Assembly (NCBI GenBank): GCA_015956445.1
Contig: WIUZ02000022.1
Coordinates: 186,001 to 250,000, forward strand
Direction of reading: 5' to 3'
DNA: 64,000 nt
Source: Thelephora terrestris
Lineage: Eukaryota; Basidiomycota; Agaricomycetes; Thelephorales; Thelephoraceae
A program made the position numbers and the translations under genes. The notes beneath the pieces were generated by a model, which saw nothing but the letters and a program-made list of their open reading frames with translations, did no database searches and was not told the origin of the DNA. Positions 37,051 to 49,229 of this stretch are shown here, piece by piece. Numbering within the stretch: position 1 is the stretch's first letter; every line of letters starts with the position of its first letter.

Positions 37051-38878
37051 ATGCTTCCCTCAGAGAACACAGAGACCCGTTCCCGATCAACGAGACGTTC
37101 GTGGGCGAGTTACGCTCGCAGACCTGGAAGCAGCGGTAGCACTTTCAGCTCTCTTTCTTTTGACTCTCTATCCCGCAAATCTTCGATATGCACCCTCACT
37201 CAGTTTCAACAGACACCACAGCAACCTCCAACACCCTCAAAGACCCCGACGCCACCCGAACCAACCACACCGCACAGGAGCAGAAGGATGTCCGTCAGAT
37301 CCATGATGGGTGCTCTTTCAATCTTCCCATCCAACACCGATACAGCTGCGGAGAAGGAACGAGGGAGATCTTGGTCAAGAAAGAGCAAAACCTTTGGCAG
37401 GGCTCCTTCCGCCCCAGAAGACGCTGCTCCCGATAGCAGGGCATCCAGCAGATCTCGAAGCAACTCTCCTTTCGTGTTCAGGAGAACTCGCACCAGGGAA
37501 TCCTCCCCGGCCGTGGGCGCTCTCAAGACGGATGTCGACTCAGACTTTGAGCCGTCCTCTAGGATCCGTACTAGGAACGCATTCACCCCTCAGTTGGACG
37601 ATGAGAATTCAGGAGACGAAACGGAAGTCTACGAGGACTCTGAAGATTCTTGGAGCGACGACCACTTCGACCCAGTGACCGAAAGAAACACCGAAACCAA
37701 CGCCGCCCTCATGTCACCAACCGTCCAAGAGGAAGGTGCATTTTCCGACCCTCTTGGCGAAGGCGTCAACGTCGTCATCCCTCTGGAGCCCTATTTCCCC
37801 TCTACTCTCAACGACTCCTCTCGTCAGCCTCGACGGAGAAAATCCACAAAATTGCACGCTCACGACAGACTACCTGTCATCACCTCTCGGCCCCTATTCC
37901 AGAGGGATCGATGCACCATTAGGCTCACCCAAGGTAACCCAGAGGCTGCGCTGGAGAAACGGAAGGGGAGGACCTATTTGGTGCTGAGCGATCTGAGTGA
38001 GGAAAGCCGATATGCGACCGAGTGGGGAATCGGAACCGTTATCAGGGACGGGGACGAATTGTACGTCACATCACTTCTTCTTTCACAATTCGATCCGACT
38101 CGTTTTCCAGAATCATCGTCACCGTCATCGAGAATGAAAGCAAAGGTATGTGGATTTCCTTAAACATTCCCATTCACTGATCCGCTTCCAGTCGATCCTC
38201 CGACCCCCAATCCAGCTGATCGTTCCGCCAAGATCCGTAATCAGCAAGAGGTTGTTCCATTCCTCTTTCTCTCTCCGATCTACTCGATAATTAAATCCCT
38301 CTGCAGCGCCAAGGCTTGGCTTACATCCTCGTCAGGCAAGCAATCAGCCTCTTGCAACGAACTCAACTCAACGTCACAATATCCTGCCAAGCGTGGCACG
38401 CCAAGAATGCAAGACATATGTTACTCGACATCGTCGACCACGTGGCACCAACCATGGCAATCGTCGGTTCCAGAGGCGTCGGCAAGCTTCAAGGGTGAGA
38501 TATCTTCCTCATCTCTCGCTTTCACTCCCCAACTGATCCTCTTCTCCCCTCAGCATCCTACTTGGTTCCACCTCCCACTATCTTGTCCAGAAATGCTCTG
38601 TCCCAGTGATGGTCACCCGCCGTCGCTTGAAGCGTCCGCCCCGAAAGTCTGCCCACCTCACCCAACACCGTGCCAGAGTTTCTCTCGCAGAAGCTGCCGG
38701 TAAAGACACTATGGCACGGAAGGTCGACCAAGATGTTGCCGCCCTTCGCGACCAGATGGCCAGAGACGAGAAAGAGGCTGATCCTCGCGCACCGCCCAAG
38801 TCTCATCCCGACGAATTTGACGACGATGAAGACGCCGACGACACCGTTGTCGGTTCCAGAAAGGTCGCCGGTGAATAA
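37051..38878 (+). CDS. UspA-domain protein with long disordered N-terminus
   Basis: This is a eukaryotic universal-stress-protein-like nucleotide-binding protein. Exon 1 (37051-38149) encodes a Ser/Arg/Pro-rich segment and the start of the Usp fold (YLVLSDLSEESRYATEWGIG then TVIRDGDELYV). Exon 2 is 38192-38250 (DPPTPNPADRSAKIRNQQE). Exon 3 from 38307 gives QGLAYILVRQAISLLQR and QAWHAKNARHMLLDIVDH, then IVGSRGVGKLQG. Exon 4 completes ILLGSTSHYLVQKCSVPVMV, forming the ATP-binding G-x2-G-x9-G-S/T motif. An acidic tail (FDDDEDADDTVVGSRK) ends at 38878. I chose the ATG at 37051; the frame is open to a GTG at 36967. It diverges from the Sly41-like gene. A stress or signalling role is inferred from the domain only. 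Confidence 0.82.
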
Positions 38879-39059
38879 CAAACCTCAACTTTCCCTCTGC
38901 TCCATGGGCTCTTGTGGTCATCTTATGACTGGGTAATTTATCGGTATATTCGATGTCTCAAACACCGCCGTTCCATCAAGCTTTTAATCCCCATCAGTAC
39001 CTCGTTCCCATCATGTCTGTAACATATTAGATAAGGAGTGGTGTGTGTAATGTAAAAAT

Positions 39060-41861
39060 CTATATGGGTCTCTTTTCTTCCGCTTGGGTGTAATCCGTCA
39101 CCTCGTCGGTTCTCACGTCCTCGTCGACTGGGATAGCCCCTTCACTCACGACCACCGATTCTCCGGCCATCTCGCCCACTTCTACCGTCTCAGAGGGCGC
39201 CCCATCCCACTCGACCCGATCGATACATGCCTCAGGTTCTCCCCAGATCAACTTCGGCCGACCTTTTGCCTTCTCCGACATCAACTCCATGTCAGCCTTC
39301 CCCTGCATTGACAACTCTCTCAAAAACCTGACGTTCTTGCTTGGAACCGCAAAGGACGACGGATCGAACGTCGTCTCTCTCTCCTCTAAGGACCCGTTGT
39401 TCCCTGAAGATGCCTCCGATGTCTCCTCCAGCCGTCGCTGCTTTCCGCCAAAGTCGAGCTGGTTCCAAATATCTTCCATTTCCTCGATAGAAACCCCAGG
39501 AGGAAGGCAGTAGCCTCGCCGCTGTCGTTCCTTCGAATTTTCAAGCCTGCGTTCCTTCTCCTCGTGCGAAAGAGACGTATGGCAAATCGACCAGTGCAAG
39601 TCCCCTACCAGACCGTGAGCGAGGAAGGCGATAATATGAAGAAAACAAAACGTACACGAGCCTGACTTGGCTACCGCACTCCCGCTGTCTGTACGACTTC
39701 CGTCGATGAAGCTGGTGGACTTCACCTCAAGGTGAACGAGCGGGCGAGGTCCCTTGCTTTCATCGTGAGCTTCAGGTTCGACAAAGATATTCAACTTGTC
39801 GCCACGGGTCTCAAACAGACAGCGGACGGTCTGTTTATCAGAAGTCAGTAAAAGCCGCGCAACAGCAAGGCCCACGAGTCGCACCTGTGCGGGGAACGTG
39901 CTTATAACCTCCATCAAGATCTCCTCTAGTAACAACACACACTTCTCAAACACCGCCTCGCCCCGGTCTGGTCCCCCGAATAAACACGTATCCATCTCCG
40001 AGAGCGGGATGTACCTGAAACCGAACATCCTCGCCGTGTTATGGTGTACCACCAGAATCCCGTCCATGTTCCCAATTCGCGCTTGGAAACCGTACTTCAA
40101 AAACGCAGAGCGCATTAAATCGTGGTACTCCCGTTCGAAGCTCTCGAATTCTCCCTGCAGCGTCCGTATAAGATAAGTCGAATGCTGCTTGTAGTTCATG
40201 AGATCCATTCGAACTGGCAACGCAGCCCGAGTCTTGAGGTCGAAAACTCCTGTACCCGGAAGTCGGGGATCTCGACAATCGAGTTGTGAGCGCATCACGA
40301 ATTTCCCTGACTATTGCAAGACTGTCAGCGTTTCGATAAGATCCAAACAGGCCCTGCGAACCTTTGCGTAGCGGTAAGCTTCGCGATCTCCGTCGCAATC
40401 AGCTGCAGGGTTTGGGGAGTCACGAAGCAGCCGTTGGAACTCTTCCGGAGGCATCGTTAGGAACTTTTCAAGCAGCGTACCCTGCAAAACATTTTAAGTA
40501 TATCCCCTCAGATCAAACGCGCGACTTACGAGCCAGGTAAGAACGTTCTTTTCCGGATCATCCCCGTCCTTGTAAGCCGAGTCGATTGCGTACGCTCCAT
40601 CCCTGTAATTCAAAAGGACCGAGACCGGCATTCGCTGACCAGGCGTGAAATCGGCGGGCTTTGAGTGTCCTACTGTGAGCGGACTCGACGATGATGCCAC
40701 GGAATATACGAACCAAATATCGGAAAGGTTGGCTGAGAGACGAAGTATCTGGCGGTCGGCAACCCGAGATGAGGAAATACACTTGTGACAGCATGCCGGT
40801 CAAGGATGAAGTAGAACCGCAAAATAACCTTCCCTCCCGTTTTGCAAGCTCCCACAAATCCTAAAGACGTGAATTAAAAGACAGAGCCAGATTATCTGTT
40901 AGGCCACTCACTTCATCTCTCGAACTCTTCACGAACGCGGGTAAGCGCTCGAACGCAAAGTCATTCACGTCAGGTATGCTTTGCAACCAAGGGGCGAAGT
41001 TATATACTCCAGTTCTGGGTTCCTGTAGCCAGTGGACGCCTGGGCTGAAGGTCGTGTGAGACAACAGGACGGTATGAAAGAACTTGGACGTACTTGAAGA
41101 GGACTCTGTCAAGCTTATGGGCCAAATTCGCGACTGGACGGTGTTTCGTTAGGGGTACCACATCTGCGAGGACAGTAAGCGTGTGGGAATGCCAAATATA
41201 CCAGGAGTGGCCACCTTGTAGCACAGGGGAACCCAGGGGTCTGAGCACTCCTTCGAGTTTGCGGGGATATGTGACTTCACTCTTTCGTATTCGTTGACTG
41301 GGCTGCGACTCAAACTCTCCGAATCCCGACTTCAAACCCTTAGGCTTCTTAAGTTCAACGATTGGATCCGGTCTGGATTTGGGTCTCAGTTCTGTTCGTA
41401 GTTTCGTCGTGATCAGTCCGCTCGACGGTGTAAATGATTGATATGGGGAACGTACTATCCGAACCCCAATTTTCGGACTTCCAGTTCTCGCCTGGCCAGC
41501 CAGTTGCAGTACGCCTCGGTGGTTTCTTATTGCCAGCGACCGCTGCAACTGCCTTGAGGATCCGCACTTCGCGAGTCCGGGCATCCGGAAGGTTCTTGAC
41601 GTGTTTGGGCCGGAGTGAATCAGGACCCTTTCCCTTCCTTGCTACCTGTTTCTTCAAGGGCCTACTAACTTGAGCATTTTCAATGCCAGAACGCGGTTGG
41701 GACCGTTTTGGTCGATTTGGCCGTTGATTTTCAAACGCCCACGACAAAAAGTCTGCGAACCCGTGTCGTCCAGTGTCCGTTGATTTAAGACGAGGTTGAA
41801 GCTGGTGAGAAACAGACCGAGCCTGGCGACGGACTAGCAGTCGTACACCCCGAGGCAGCAT
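39060..41861 (-). CDS. PET127: Mitochondrial Pet127-family protein
   Basis: In yeast Pet127 is a mitochondrial membrane-associated factor needed for RNA 5' processing and stability, and the family is related to nucleases. The N-terminus MLPRGVRLLVRRQARSVSHQ is a clear presequence. Core blocks are TYPRKLEGVLRPLGSPVLQG, HSWYIWHSHTLTVLADVVPL, GVHWLQEPRTGVYNFAPWLQ, RSQLDCRDPRLPGTGVFDLK, RAALPVRMDLMNYKQHSTYL and RSAFLKYGFQARIGNMDGIL. These match Pet127 well, including the D-x-R-L-P-G-T-G-V-F-D-x-K segment of the nuclease-like core. Several short introns are present. The C-terminal region after LENSKERQRRGYCLPPGVS is acidic and low complexity. The start at 41861 lies 71 bp from the divergent ARL8 start. 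Confidence 0.88.
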
Positions 41862-41932
41862 ATGACGAAGTGACCGTGATCGACGGCGCCACAGCGTTGG
41901 CTGTATCTCCGACTTCCATCCTCTTTATTGCA

Positions 41933-42986
41933 ATGCCTTGGTACACCCCTTTGTTCCAGTGGTTGTCGGGGTACGTCTGACTGCAAACCTGCTCGATGGC
42001 GTTCATAAGCCGTTACAAAAAATATGTAGACTCTTTTTCACAAAGACTGCGGATATCTCCATCGTTGGGTTACAGGTACTTGCTGCCAAAACTCGAGCCG
42101 TCGGCCTTCGCAGGGATTTGACTTTGGAACCGTATACAAGGCATCTGGGAAGACCTCTTTTGTGAACGTTATAGGCTCTGGTCAGGTCAGTACCTTTCCC
42201 CACAACCCTGTTCTGTGATATTGATCCACCTGGACTTAAGTGGAGCGAGGAAGTGGTGCCGACCGTCGGGTTCAACGTTCGCAACGTTCGCAAGGGAAAC
42301 ATCACGCTCAAGATTTGGGATATTGCTGGTGCGTTAACACGCCAGTTCCAACCAATCCGCTCATTGGGCCTGTCACTCTCCACAGGTCAACCGAAATTCC
42401 GCTCGACCTGGGAACGCTATTGCAGCGGTGTAGATGTAATCATCTTCATCGTCGATTCGCACGACGTATGTACATGCTTTCCACCAGTGCTCTGCCTTGG
42501 CCATTTCTTACCCCTGCTTTAGAAGGAAAAGTTTGACGCTGCTCGATTCGAGCTGCATCAGCTGCTATCATATCAAACCTTAGCCGCCGTCCCTTTACTG
42601 GTGGTATGTCTGTCCTGGTTTCTGCTTCCCTCTACAAGTGTTCACTCCACATCTTAGTTGGGAAATAAGAATGACCTACAGGACCATGCTACTGTCAACG
42701 AACTTATCAAAGCCCTCGAACTTGACAAAATCCGAAGCCGAGCGGTCTCCGTAAGTGTTTCTGCCGTCCCCAAAATTTTATAGTGCTGATTTATATTCAC
42801 CTAGTGCTATTCAGTAAGTTAACCCCCCCCCTCCCCGCGTAAGACATCCTCTAACCTGATTGTGAAGTGTTCAATGAAGAGCCAACACAACTTGTTCGTC
42901 ATTTTACGGATGTCTTGCGGTTCCCACTGACTCATGATATCTCCAGAGACATTGTACTCCAATGGCTCACCAAGCACAGCCATTAG
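41933..42986 (+). CDS. ARL8: Arf-like small GTPase Arl8
   Basis: Arl8 is a lysosome/vacuole- and axonal-transport-linked GTPase in animals, with conserved orthologues in filamentous fungi. Small exons join well: 41933-41970, 42030-42075, 42141-42185 and from 42241. They give [18 protein letters not shown]-loop [15 protein letters not shown], switch region [40 protein letters not shown] and [20 protein letters not shown] (N-K-x-D motif), ending [12 protein letters not shown]. There is no Gly2, so no myristoylation is expected, as for other Arl8 proteins. The usual DIGGQ reads DIAGQ here. The protein is about 180 residues. It diverges from PET127 and has at least seven exons. Confidence 0.88.
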
Positions 42987-43078
42987 TTTTGGGCATAGAA
43001 TGAAACCTCACGACCCCTATCTTTGTTTCATCCATAATGCTTTGCACACCATACATCTGTGCTACAACTACACATGAC

Positions 43079-44215
43079 TTAATCCGTCTGCATCGAATCC
43101 TCGCTGGCCGCTTGATCTTGGATGGCTTTTAGGAACGCCTCAACACTTGCGCCCGCTTCTTCAGGGAGACCAAGACTGCGAACGAAGCCGCCCAAAAGAC
43201 CTGTTCTCAATGCCTGGTCTAAGTTGCTCACAGCAGATCGGAATTGGGGGGATGCAATGATTTGAGTAACGGTTTCTTCGTTAGGGGGGTTGGGTAAATC
43301 AGATGGGAGATGAGGGAACAATGTTGGTACAAGTTCGGGGTGGGAGGTAAAGAGTGGGTTTATGTTTGCGGGTGTCAAGATATCTGTAAGCGAATACTCT
43401 GCGACGTTTGGATCAGTGCGCTATCGAAAAATACTTCTGAGCCTTCCCACCTGGTGGAGCGGTGGCGGGGGCAGCACTACCAGCACGGTAAGATGATAAT
43501 AGTCTGCGCAGAGTTTCCACCTGCTCTGAGGTGGCCTGTTGGACCGGCCGGGATGGGCCACTGGTACTGGATCCCCAGGTGAACGGGACGTATTGGGACG
43601 CGGGAAAATTCCCCCTCACTCACGAAGACGATGCAGCAGGAGGAGTCTCGGTATTCCATGTAAGAGAGAAATCGGGGTCTTGTAGAAGACCATTCAAATT
43701 TCTAACAAAGTCAGTGTCGCGCTCCGAAGATGCGTCCTGAGGTCAACGTCAGCGAATATGATGCGGCCCTCACTCTATTGGGACATACCTGCATCCAGAA
43801 CTGTCCGTGATGTAAGTACATGCGGGAAAGATTGAGGTCACTTAAAAACTCACAAAATGCCTCTGGTCTGAGGACTGGAATTTGAGGACGAAAGTCCTCC
43901 CTCCAGGCGCGTTGGGGATCTGAGTGAACGAGGCATCACCCTCGAACATGATTAGATCCTACAAGGGTGCGCAACTCAGTAGTCTGTCCGATGACCGGTA
44001 ACCGACAGAGTACGGATGATACAGGTCATACGCACTTCTCCGACGCTCCCGGTCGTCCTGTCCTTCCAGACCAAATGTAGTAGATCGTCCTCGCCATCGT
44101 AAAGGATAATGGCACCCTTTTCTGGTTTTGGTTCAACCAAATTGGTCCCATCGCGTCGAAGGGCACGGCCGGCCTTGAAAGCCAGGATATATCGTTGGGT
44201 GTCGATGTATTCCAT
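43079..44215 (-). CDS. RPN13: 26S proteasome ubiquitin receptor Rpn13
   Basis: Rpn13 (ADRM1) binds ubiquitin and the deubiquitinase Uch37 at the proteasome. The N-terminal Pru domain starts MEYIDTQRYILAFKAGRALR and continues LYDGEDDLLHLVWKDRTTG, DLIMFEGDASFTQIPNAPGG, RTFVLKFQSSDQRHFF and WMQ. A flexible linker follows. The C-terminal DEUBAD domain is ILTPANINPLFTSHPELVPT, then LFPHLPSDLP and RTGLLGGFVRSLGLPEEAG. Splicing in short exons is needed, and the last exon runs from about 43385 to 43079. The ATG at 44215 is used because the upstream extension begins with TTG. It diverges from the SCOC-like gene, with 138 bp between starts. Confidence 0.88.
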
Positions 44216-44353
44216 TGGACGGAGAGTGAACAGATCCAAGAACGCTGCTGGTCTCGAGTCCGAAGATGACGCGTATGCTCAAGCCTAAGCTAACGACGAG
44301 ATCAACCTCAGCTCACGTGCGCTCTGTCCACCCCAATTCCAATCCATCCAATC

Positions 44354-44717
44354 ATGGAGTCGTTTATGTCTTTGGAGGAGGAAGACGCTACTTGGGTTCA
44401 TCCTCCAAAGGAACCGGGCGACATCGTAAAGGATGCTATTAAGAAAGAGCAAATGATAAGGTATGTCACCTCCGATGAGCGCACGCAACCGTCGACCTTC
44501 ATTGATCCTCAGAGAAATAACGTCCGCACAAGAGGACCTACGAGGTTAGTCGCCGTTCATGACACACTCTCTTGAATGCCACATCCAAGTCTCCCTCGCA
44601 GCTCTTTTAGCTAGAGTGAAAGCCGTCCAAGCCGACGTCGACAAGTTGACATCCGGCAATGAAACCCTTCAGATGTATGTGGACAACCTCAAGCTGCAGG
44701 TGGCCAAGCAACGTTAA
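44354..44717 (+). CDS. SCOC/Slo1-like short coiled-coil protein
   Basis: This is a small adaptor-like coiled coil. Human SCOC and yeast Slo1 bind Arl-family GTPases at the Golgi. Three exons, 44354-44460, 44513-44544 and 44602-44717, join in phase to give 84 residues. The N-terminus is acidic (MESFMSLEEEDATWVHPPKE), and the rest is one heptad-rich helix (EDLRALLARVKAVQADVDKL, then ETLQMYVDNLKLQVAKQR) resembling the conserved SCOC core with its Asn-rich, L-x-x-Y pattern. Assignment rests on length, heptads and the motif around the LQMYVDNL segment. It diverges from RPN13; ARL8 lies 1.4 kb upstream, which may be coincidence. Confidence 0.68.
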
Positions 44718-45139
44718 ACTGTGACGGTATCTAACTCGTTGGCCAATCCTTCTTCTGCACGGCGAAAGGACCGAGATTGGTGTAAATACCAACCCACTTC
44801 CGGTACATGGATCAAGGTTGCGGGAGAAAGGCCCCTCTGAAAGTCTAGTAATAACAGCGAGCGATTATCGATTAAACATAACAGTAGAGTACAAAACATG
44901 ATCGGCGTGGATAGCAAGGAAGGGGAGATGTACATTAGCTTATGGTATTCACAAAGAGGACGACATGCAGAAACAACAAAAACAGATGCTAAGACGAAGA
45001 ATAGAGTAGGAGGTTGTAAATAGGAGGTATTACGGATGCGTCGGGGAATGGAAAGTGACATGTACAACGTGTTCGAACTTCGAAGTGTTGAATAGCGCAG
45101 TCCAGCGAATAAATGATAAGAAGATGGTAATCGACCCGT
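44718..45139. other. Convergent 3' intergenic region
   Basis: This 422-bp A/T-rich stretch lies between the 3' ends of the SCOC-like gene (plus) and the RasGEF gene (minus). Open frames are short and uninformative. Confidence 0.5.
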
Positions 45140-48100
45140 TCACGCTGATGTAGGCGTCAGCGCTGAAGGTTGTCGGGTAGCCCAGCTGAAAAGCTGTCGG
45201 ACATCACTAGTTGGTGGTGTGTCTGCGGGTTGCCTAGGCTCGATGAGAAGACTGCAAATCGTGGAATCAGTGCTTGCATGTGACACATCCATACCAAAGG
45301 CTCTCACCTCCTCCGGTAGAGATCCTGAAGATCACCCTGTCGCTTCGACTTCTCCAAGGAAAACTTGAGATATTCATGCACTTCTGGAATCTCCTTGAGG
45401 TAATATGGAACCTGGAAACGCTGCATGTCTATCGAAGCGTAAGTTGCTTATCCTGGCTCGTACTGAAAAAAATTACCCTGAACGATCCTCGCTAGCTTAT
45501 GGTACTTGTTGAAGTTAATCAGCTTCTTTTCCGGCGCCGTTGGTGAGGGTCGGGTAGAGGGGTTGCCCTCTCGACAGAATGTGAGATCCGTGAGATACAA
45601 ACCTGAGGTATGTCAAGCAAATGTAACCCAGCAAGATCAAGATTACCCACCAAGGAAAGGAACTGCTGGTGGGCTCGTGTTCCTTAGCCTACTCCGATAC
45701 TCGCTATAGTTCCTCGCATGATCTGCGAGTTTCCGCAAACCCTCCAGTTGCACCCTGTATTTCTGGGGAAGGCCAGTCCAGGTCTGTTGGAGGCGGGATA
45801 TAGTTGATGAATCTAGCGCGGCGAGGATAGCTCTTGAGGTGCTGAAGTTGCACAGGGTATTGCACCTCTAAGGAACAATTTTTGAGGAAATAGACCGCAA
45901 AAAGGTAGAGAAAGACATACATCGGCTAGCTTGATGAAGAATTTGACCAGTGCCGTCCTCTTCTTCGCGTCCGTCTCGTCCAGTATCGTTTCTGCAACCC
46001 ACCCTGTGATAGCGGTACTGACTGAGGTGACACCCTTCACGTTCGGATTAGGTGTTGTCATTCCACGTGGAGCCTCCTTGCCAGCCTCAAGGACTTCCTC
46101 GGCCGTGATCGCACAGTATAACTTCGACTCCATGATCGTCAACTGACGAGCGAGTTCCAAGGCGTCGAAATCAAGTGGAGATATGACACCGAATCCGCGG
46201 GCCCTGAGCTGAGTCAACAGGGCTTTGGTCATGATCGGTCTTGGGATATCCGAGGAGACTCCAGCGGAAGGGGGATTAAGGGGCAATCCAGCATCCTTTG
46301 ATCGGTCCGCACGGGGGCTGATTATGGAGTTGGTTTGTTGGCTTCGCAGTATTATCAACTCCATGACCCTTTGTGAAGGATTGGGGAACATCACAGAAAG
46401 AGCATCACGGGTGAAGGCCATGAGTGTTGCCAAAACTGCATCATCAGTGCCCGACCTCCAGAAGGTTTCGAGCCACAACTTCAGAAAGTTTGCGACTCTC
46501 AACCGCACAGGGACACCTTTCCTCTGTTGCCAGACGTAAAGGTCTTCGTCATCCAACCCTGCGGGGGGCAAGAGGTTGTAACGCCTGATGACTGCTGCGA
46601 CGAGTTCTTGAGGTGTAGAAAACATCCGAAAGGTCATGAAGAAAACAGCAGAAAAGGCGGGCTCGACGATGTTGTCATGGGGGGTCATCTTCTCGACAAT
46701 GCACTCTAGGGAAGCCCCGACCAAGACGCCGTCCTTGTTGTAGGCCACATCCTCCAGAGAATAGTCGTGAGAAAGCAGCAGACGGCTATCCAACTCGCTC
46801 TTAGCGTATCGAGGCGTTGTCCTGCCACTTCTCGTGGTATCGTGGGATGATCGACTATGCAGATTGTGGCTGCCTTCCCATGTCGTACCATCATCGTCTG
46901 TACGGGCAAAAGAAACCGGGGAGGGTAGTGTTGGGGCAACAGGTTCGCTGGTGAATACCAATGGGGAAGGCAGCGTCCCATGCGCGTGCGCAGGGCGTAT
47001 CGAACATGCACTATCCCTTCCGTCGGATAACACCTCAGGGGTGAGAGTAGTCCCTTCATTAATAGTTGCGACCCCGTTGCCTACAAAGGGCTGCTGGGGG
47101 GATATGAGAGGCAAGAGGTCCCCCTGTACGGTTGCATCCTCGTCAATCTCCAGGGTGAGCTTGGTAACGCTCTGTGGCTCTTGATCGAGAAGTTCTGGCC
47201 GTTTGGAGGCACCTAGGACTCCAGGAGCAAGCTTTTCGGGAACCGGGAGTTGGAGAAGGATCGGTTCATCGACCACCGACAATAGCAAGCATTTCTTGAC
47301 CTCGCTGACACAGTCACTCCCAGCCTTTGAAGCGTCTGTCGCTAGCTTGAGCAAACCGGCCCTCTCATCCTCTTCGGACCCTTCCTCTCCGTTGGCACCG
47401 CTCGTAAGGACCCGAACCGACTCGGCGAGGCAACTCGTTACGTTGTACAGGCCGTGTTTCGCGGCTTTCAGGTTCAGGATTTTTGGAGCGGGAATACCAG
47501 GGTGTTTCATCACGCCGTCCACGATCGTCAGCAACCTGCAGACCATCTCGACCACTTCCCGCACAAGTTCCAGCATGTGGCCGGTACTCGAGGCGTGGGA
47601 TGTTCTAGAATGAGAGTGGACGTGGCCGATGAAAGCTGCAATGGTAGAGAGGTACTGGTCGTGAGTATTCCGGAGGGTTTCAATCACCTCCGCAACTGTG
47701 CATGGACCGTTTGGGAATTGTGGGGTGGCTGGTGTCTTGACAGAGTCAAGTGAAGACACAGAGGAGGAGGATGACATGCTGCTCAGGGATGGTCCCCGTT
47801 GGTGATTTGGAGGTGGAGGAGCGGGCCTTATAGGAGTAGGGGACATGTGTTGCGGTGATGGCCGGGGTGGGCTCCGGAGAGGTGAGGTTGGGGACGCGGC
47901 CTTGGGAGCAGGCTTGCTGTTTCGAAGGTCACCCATGCTCTTGGTTCTGAGGGCAGCGCGAGGAGTTGTTTGGCTATTTGTTGTTTGGAAACGAGAAAAC
48001 ACGGGTCGATGCACAATTCCGTTGGTTGTCCGCACGGTAACGGGGGTCTTGCGTCGGTAGGTATCATCCTCGTCTGGGTCATCATCATCATCTGAAGTGT

Positions 48101-49229
48101 CGCCATCTTCAAGGGTGGGTTCCCTAGAGCGTACCCTGCCGCCTCCCACCGCTGATGAAGGACCAGCGGTCGATTCGTCGTCTTCATCACCTTCTGGAAG
48201 TTCCACGCCGCATTGGACAGCAAAGGCTAAAAACCTCCGAACGCGGGCGAACACTCTGCCCCCCAGCCGCATCAAAGCGTCACTCTCGATTGATTGTTTT
48301 ATTTCGCCCAAATTCCCCGCGGAGGCTGTTTTGGCTTGCGTAACTAAGGAGGCGAGATCTGAAAGGATCTTTTTGCGTTGTTCTGCTAACATCGGATGTT
48401 TTCGGAGGACGACCGCATCTCGCGATAAACAACCAGTCGTTGCGAGAATTGATCGTACACAGGAAATTATGCAGGCAGTGGAAGGTTGGAAGTGCGCCAG
48501 TCGTCCGGAGCGGATGGCATTCTGGAGGAGCGAGAGCGCGTGTAGAAGGGAGACCATTATCGATGGACAATACCCATCTACATTGGATACGATGGACTCG
48601 CTTGCAGACTGTCGATGTCCTTTCCCACTGGGGGTCGCGCGTTTTGGGGACGATGGGTTGGACCAAGTACTCGAGGTAGCTTGCCTAATGAGGGGAGACT
48701 AGATGAAGAGTAGCTAACTCAAGAACTGTCCGTGAAGAGGTTCCAAGAGAAGACACACCTCAGCTCCAGGAAATACTTCTTCAGTCAGAGAGGAAGCAAC
48801 GGCAGTAGTCGCAACATAGTTGCTGGGGAACCAGCCCCTACGGCCGTCAACCTCACCGTCCCACCATCCGCTTGGGTCACGGTTCAATACATGTATGACC
48901 TGGCCAGCGTGAAATGCCAAACATGTCGCATTACGATGGTCGGGAGTGAAGTCATGCATAGCCAGCACATAGTCTGGGTCTCCGTCTTCGGAGAAAGACG
49001 GAGAAGGGCTCGGAGTATAGCGCTGAATAGGGTGTGTGTCTATTGGGGATGAGGAGGAGGAGGAGGGAGCGGGGGATAAAAGGTTTGGAGATGATGCTCG
49101 GGAAAACATGCTATGACCAGAGGCAGCAGAGCTTGGATCCGGGGTCTTTGACCTGGAGCCACGGGCTGGTTTCTGGGGAGAATTGTTCTGTTGGACAGCC
49201 CGAGGAGATGTATCAATCTGTAGGCGCAT
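45140..49229 (-). CDS. SH3-domain Ras guanine nucleotide exchange factor (Cdc25-like)
   Basis: This protein probably activates Ras in nutrient/cAMP or mating signalling. The first exon from 49229 has a disordered start, then an SH3 domain (YVLAMHDFTPDHRNATCLAF, VIHVLNRDPSGWWDGEVDGR, RGWFPSNYV). The large exon carries a helical region (HALSLLQNAIRSGRLAHFQP), a long Ser/Pro-rich spacer, the RasGEF-N module (VAYNKDGVLVGASLECIVEK; FMTFRMFSTPQELVAAVIRR; RVANFLKLWLETFW) and the catalytic start (ALELARQLTIMESKLYCAIT). Downstream small exons complete the catalytic domain: LTDLTFCREGNPS-like sequence, KLINFNKYHKLA, FQVPYYLKEIPEVHEYLKF and LYRRSLLIEPRQPADTP. The stop is at 45140-45142. The architecture SH3 - RasGEF-N - CDC25 domain matches Cdc25 orthologues. 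Exact 3' exon borders are partly inferred. Confidence 0.88.

Noticed and set aside
36789-37070. N-terminal extension of the Sly41-like transporter
   Set aside because: It has no hydrophobic or conserved content and would overlap the UspA gene start; MSPQDAKN at 36788 is a good start.
42818-42836. C-rich homopolymer run as a possible assembly break
   Set aside because: It lies inside an ARL8 intron where length variation has no effect on the coding sequence.
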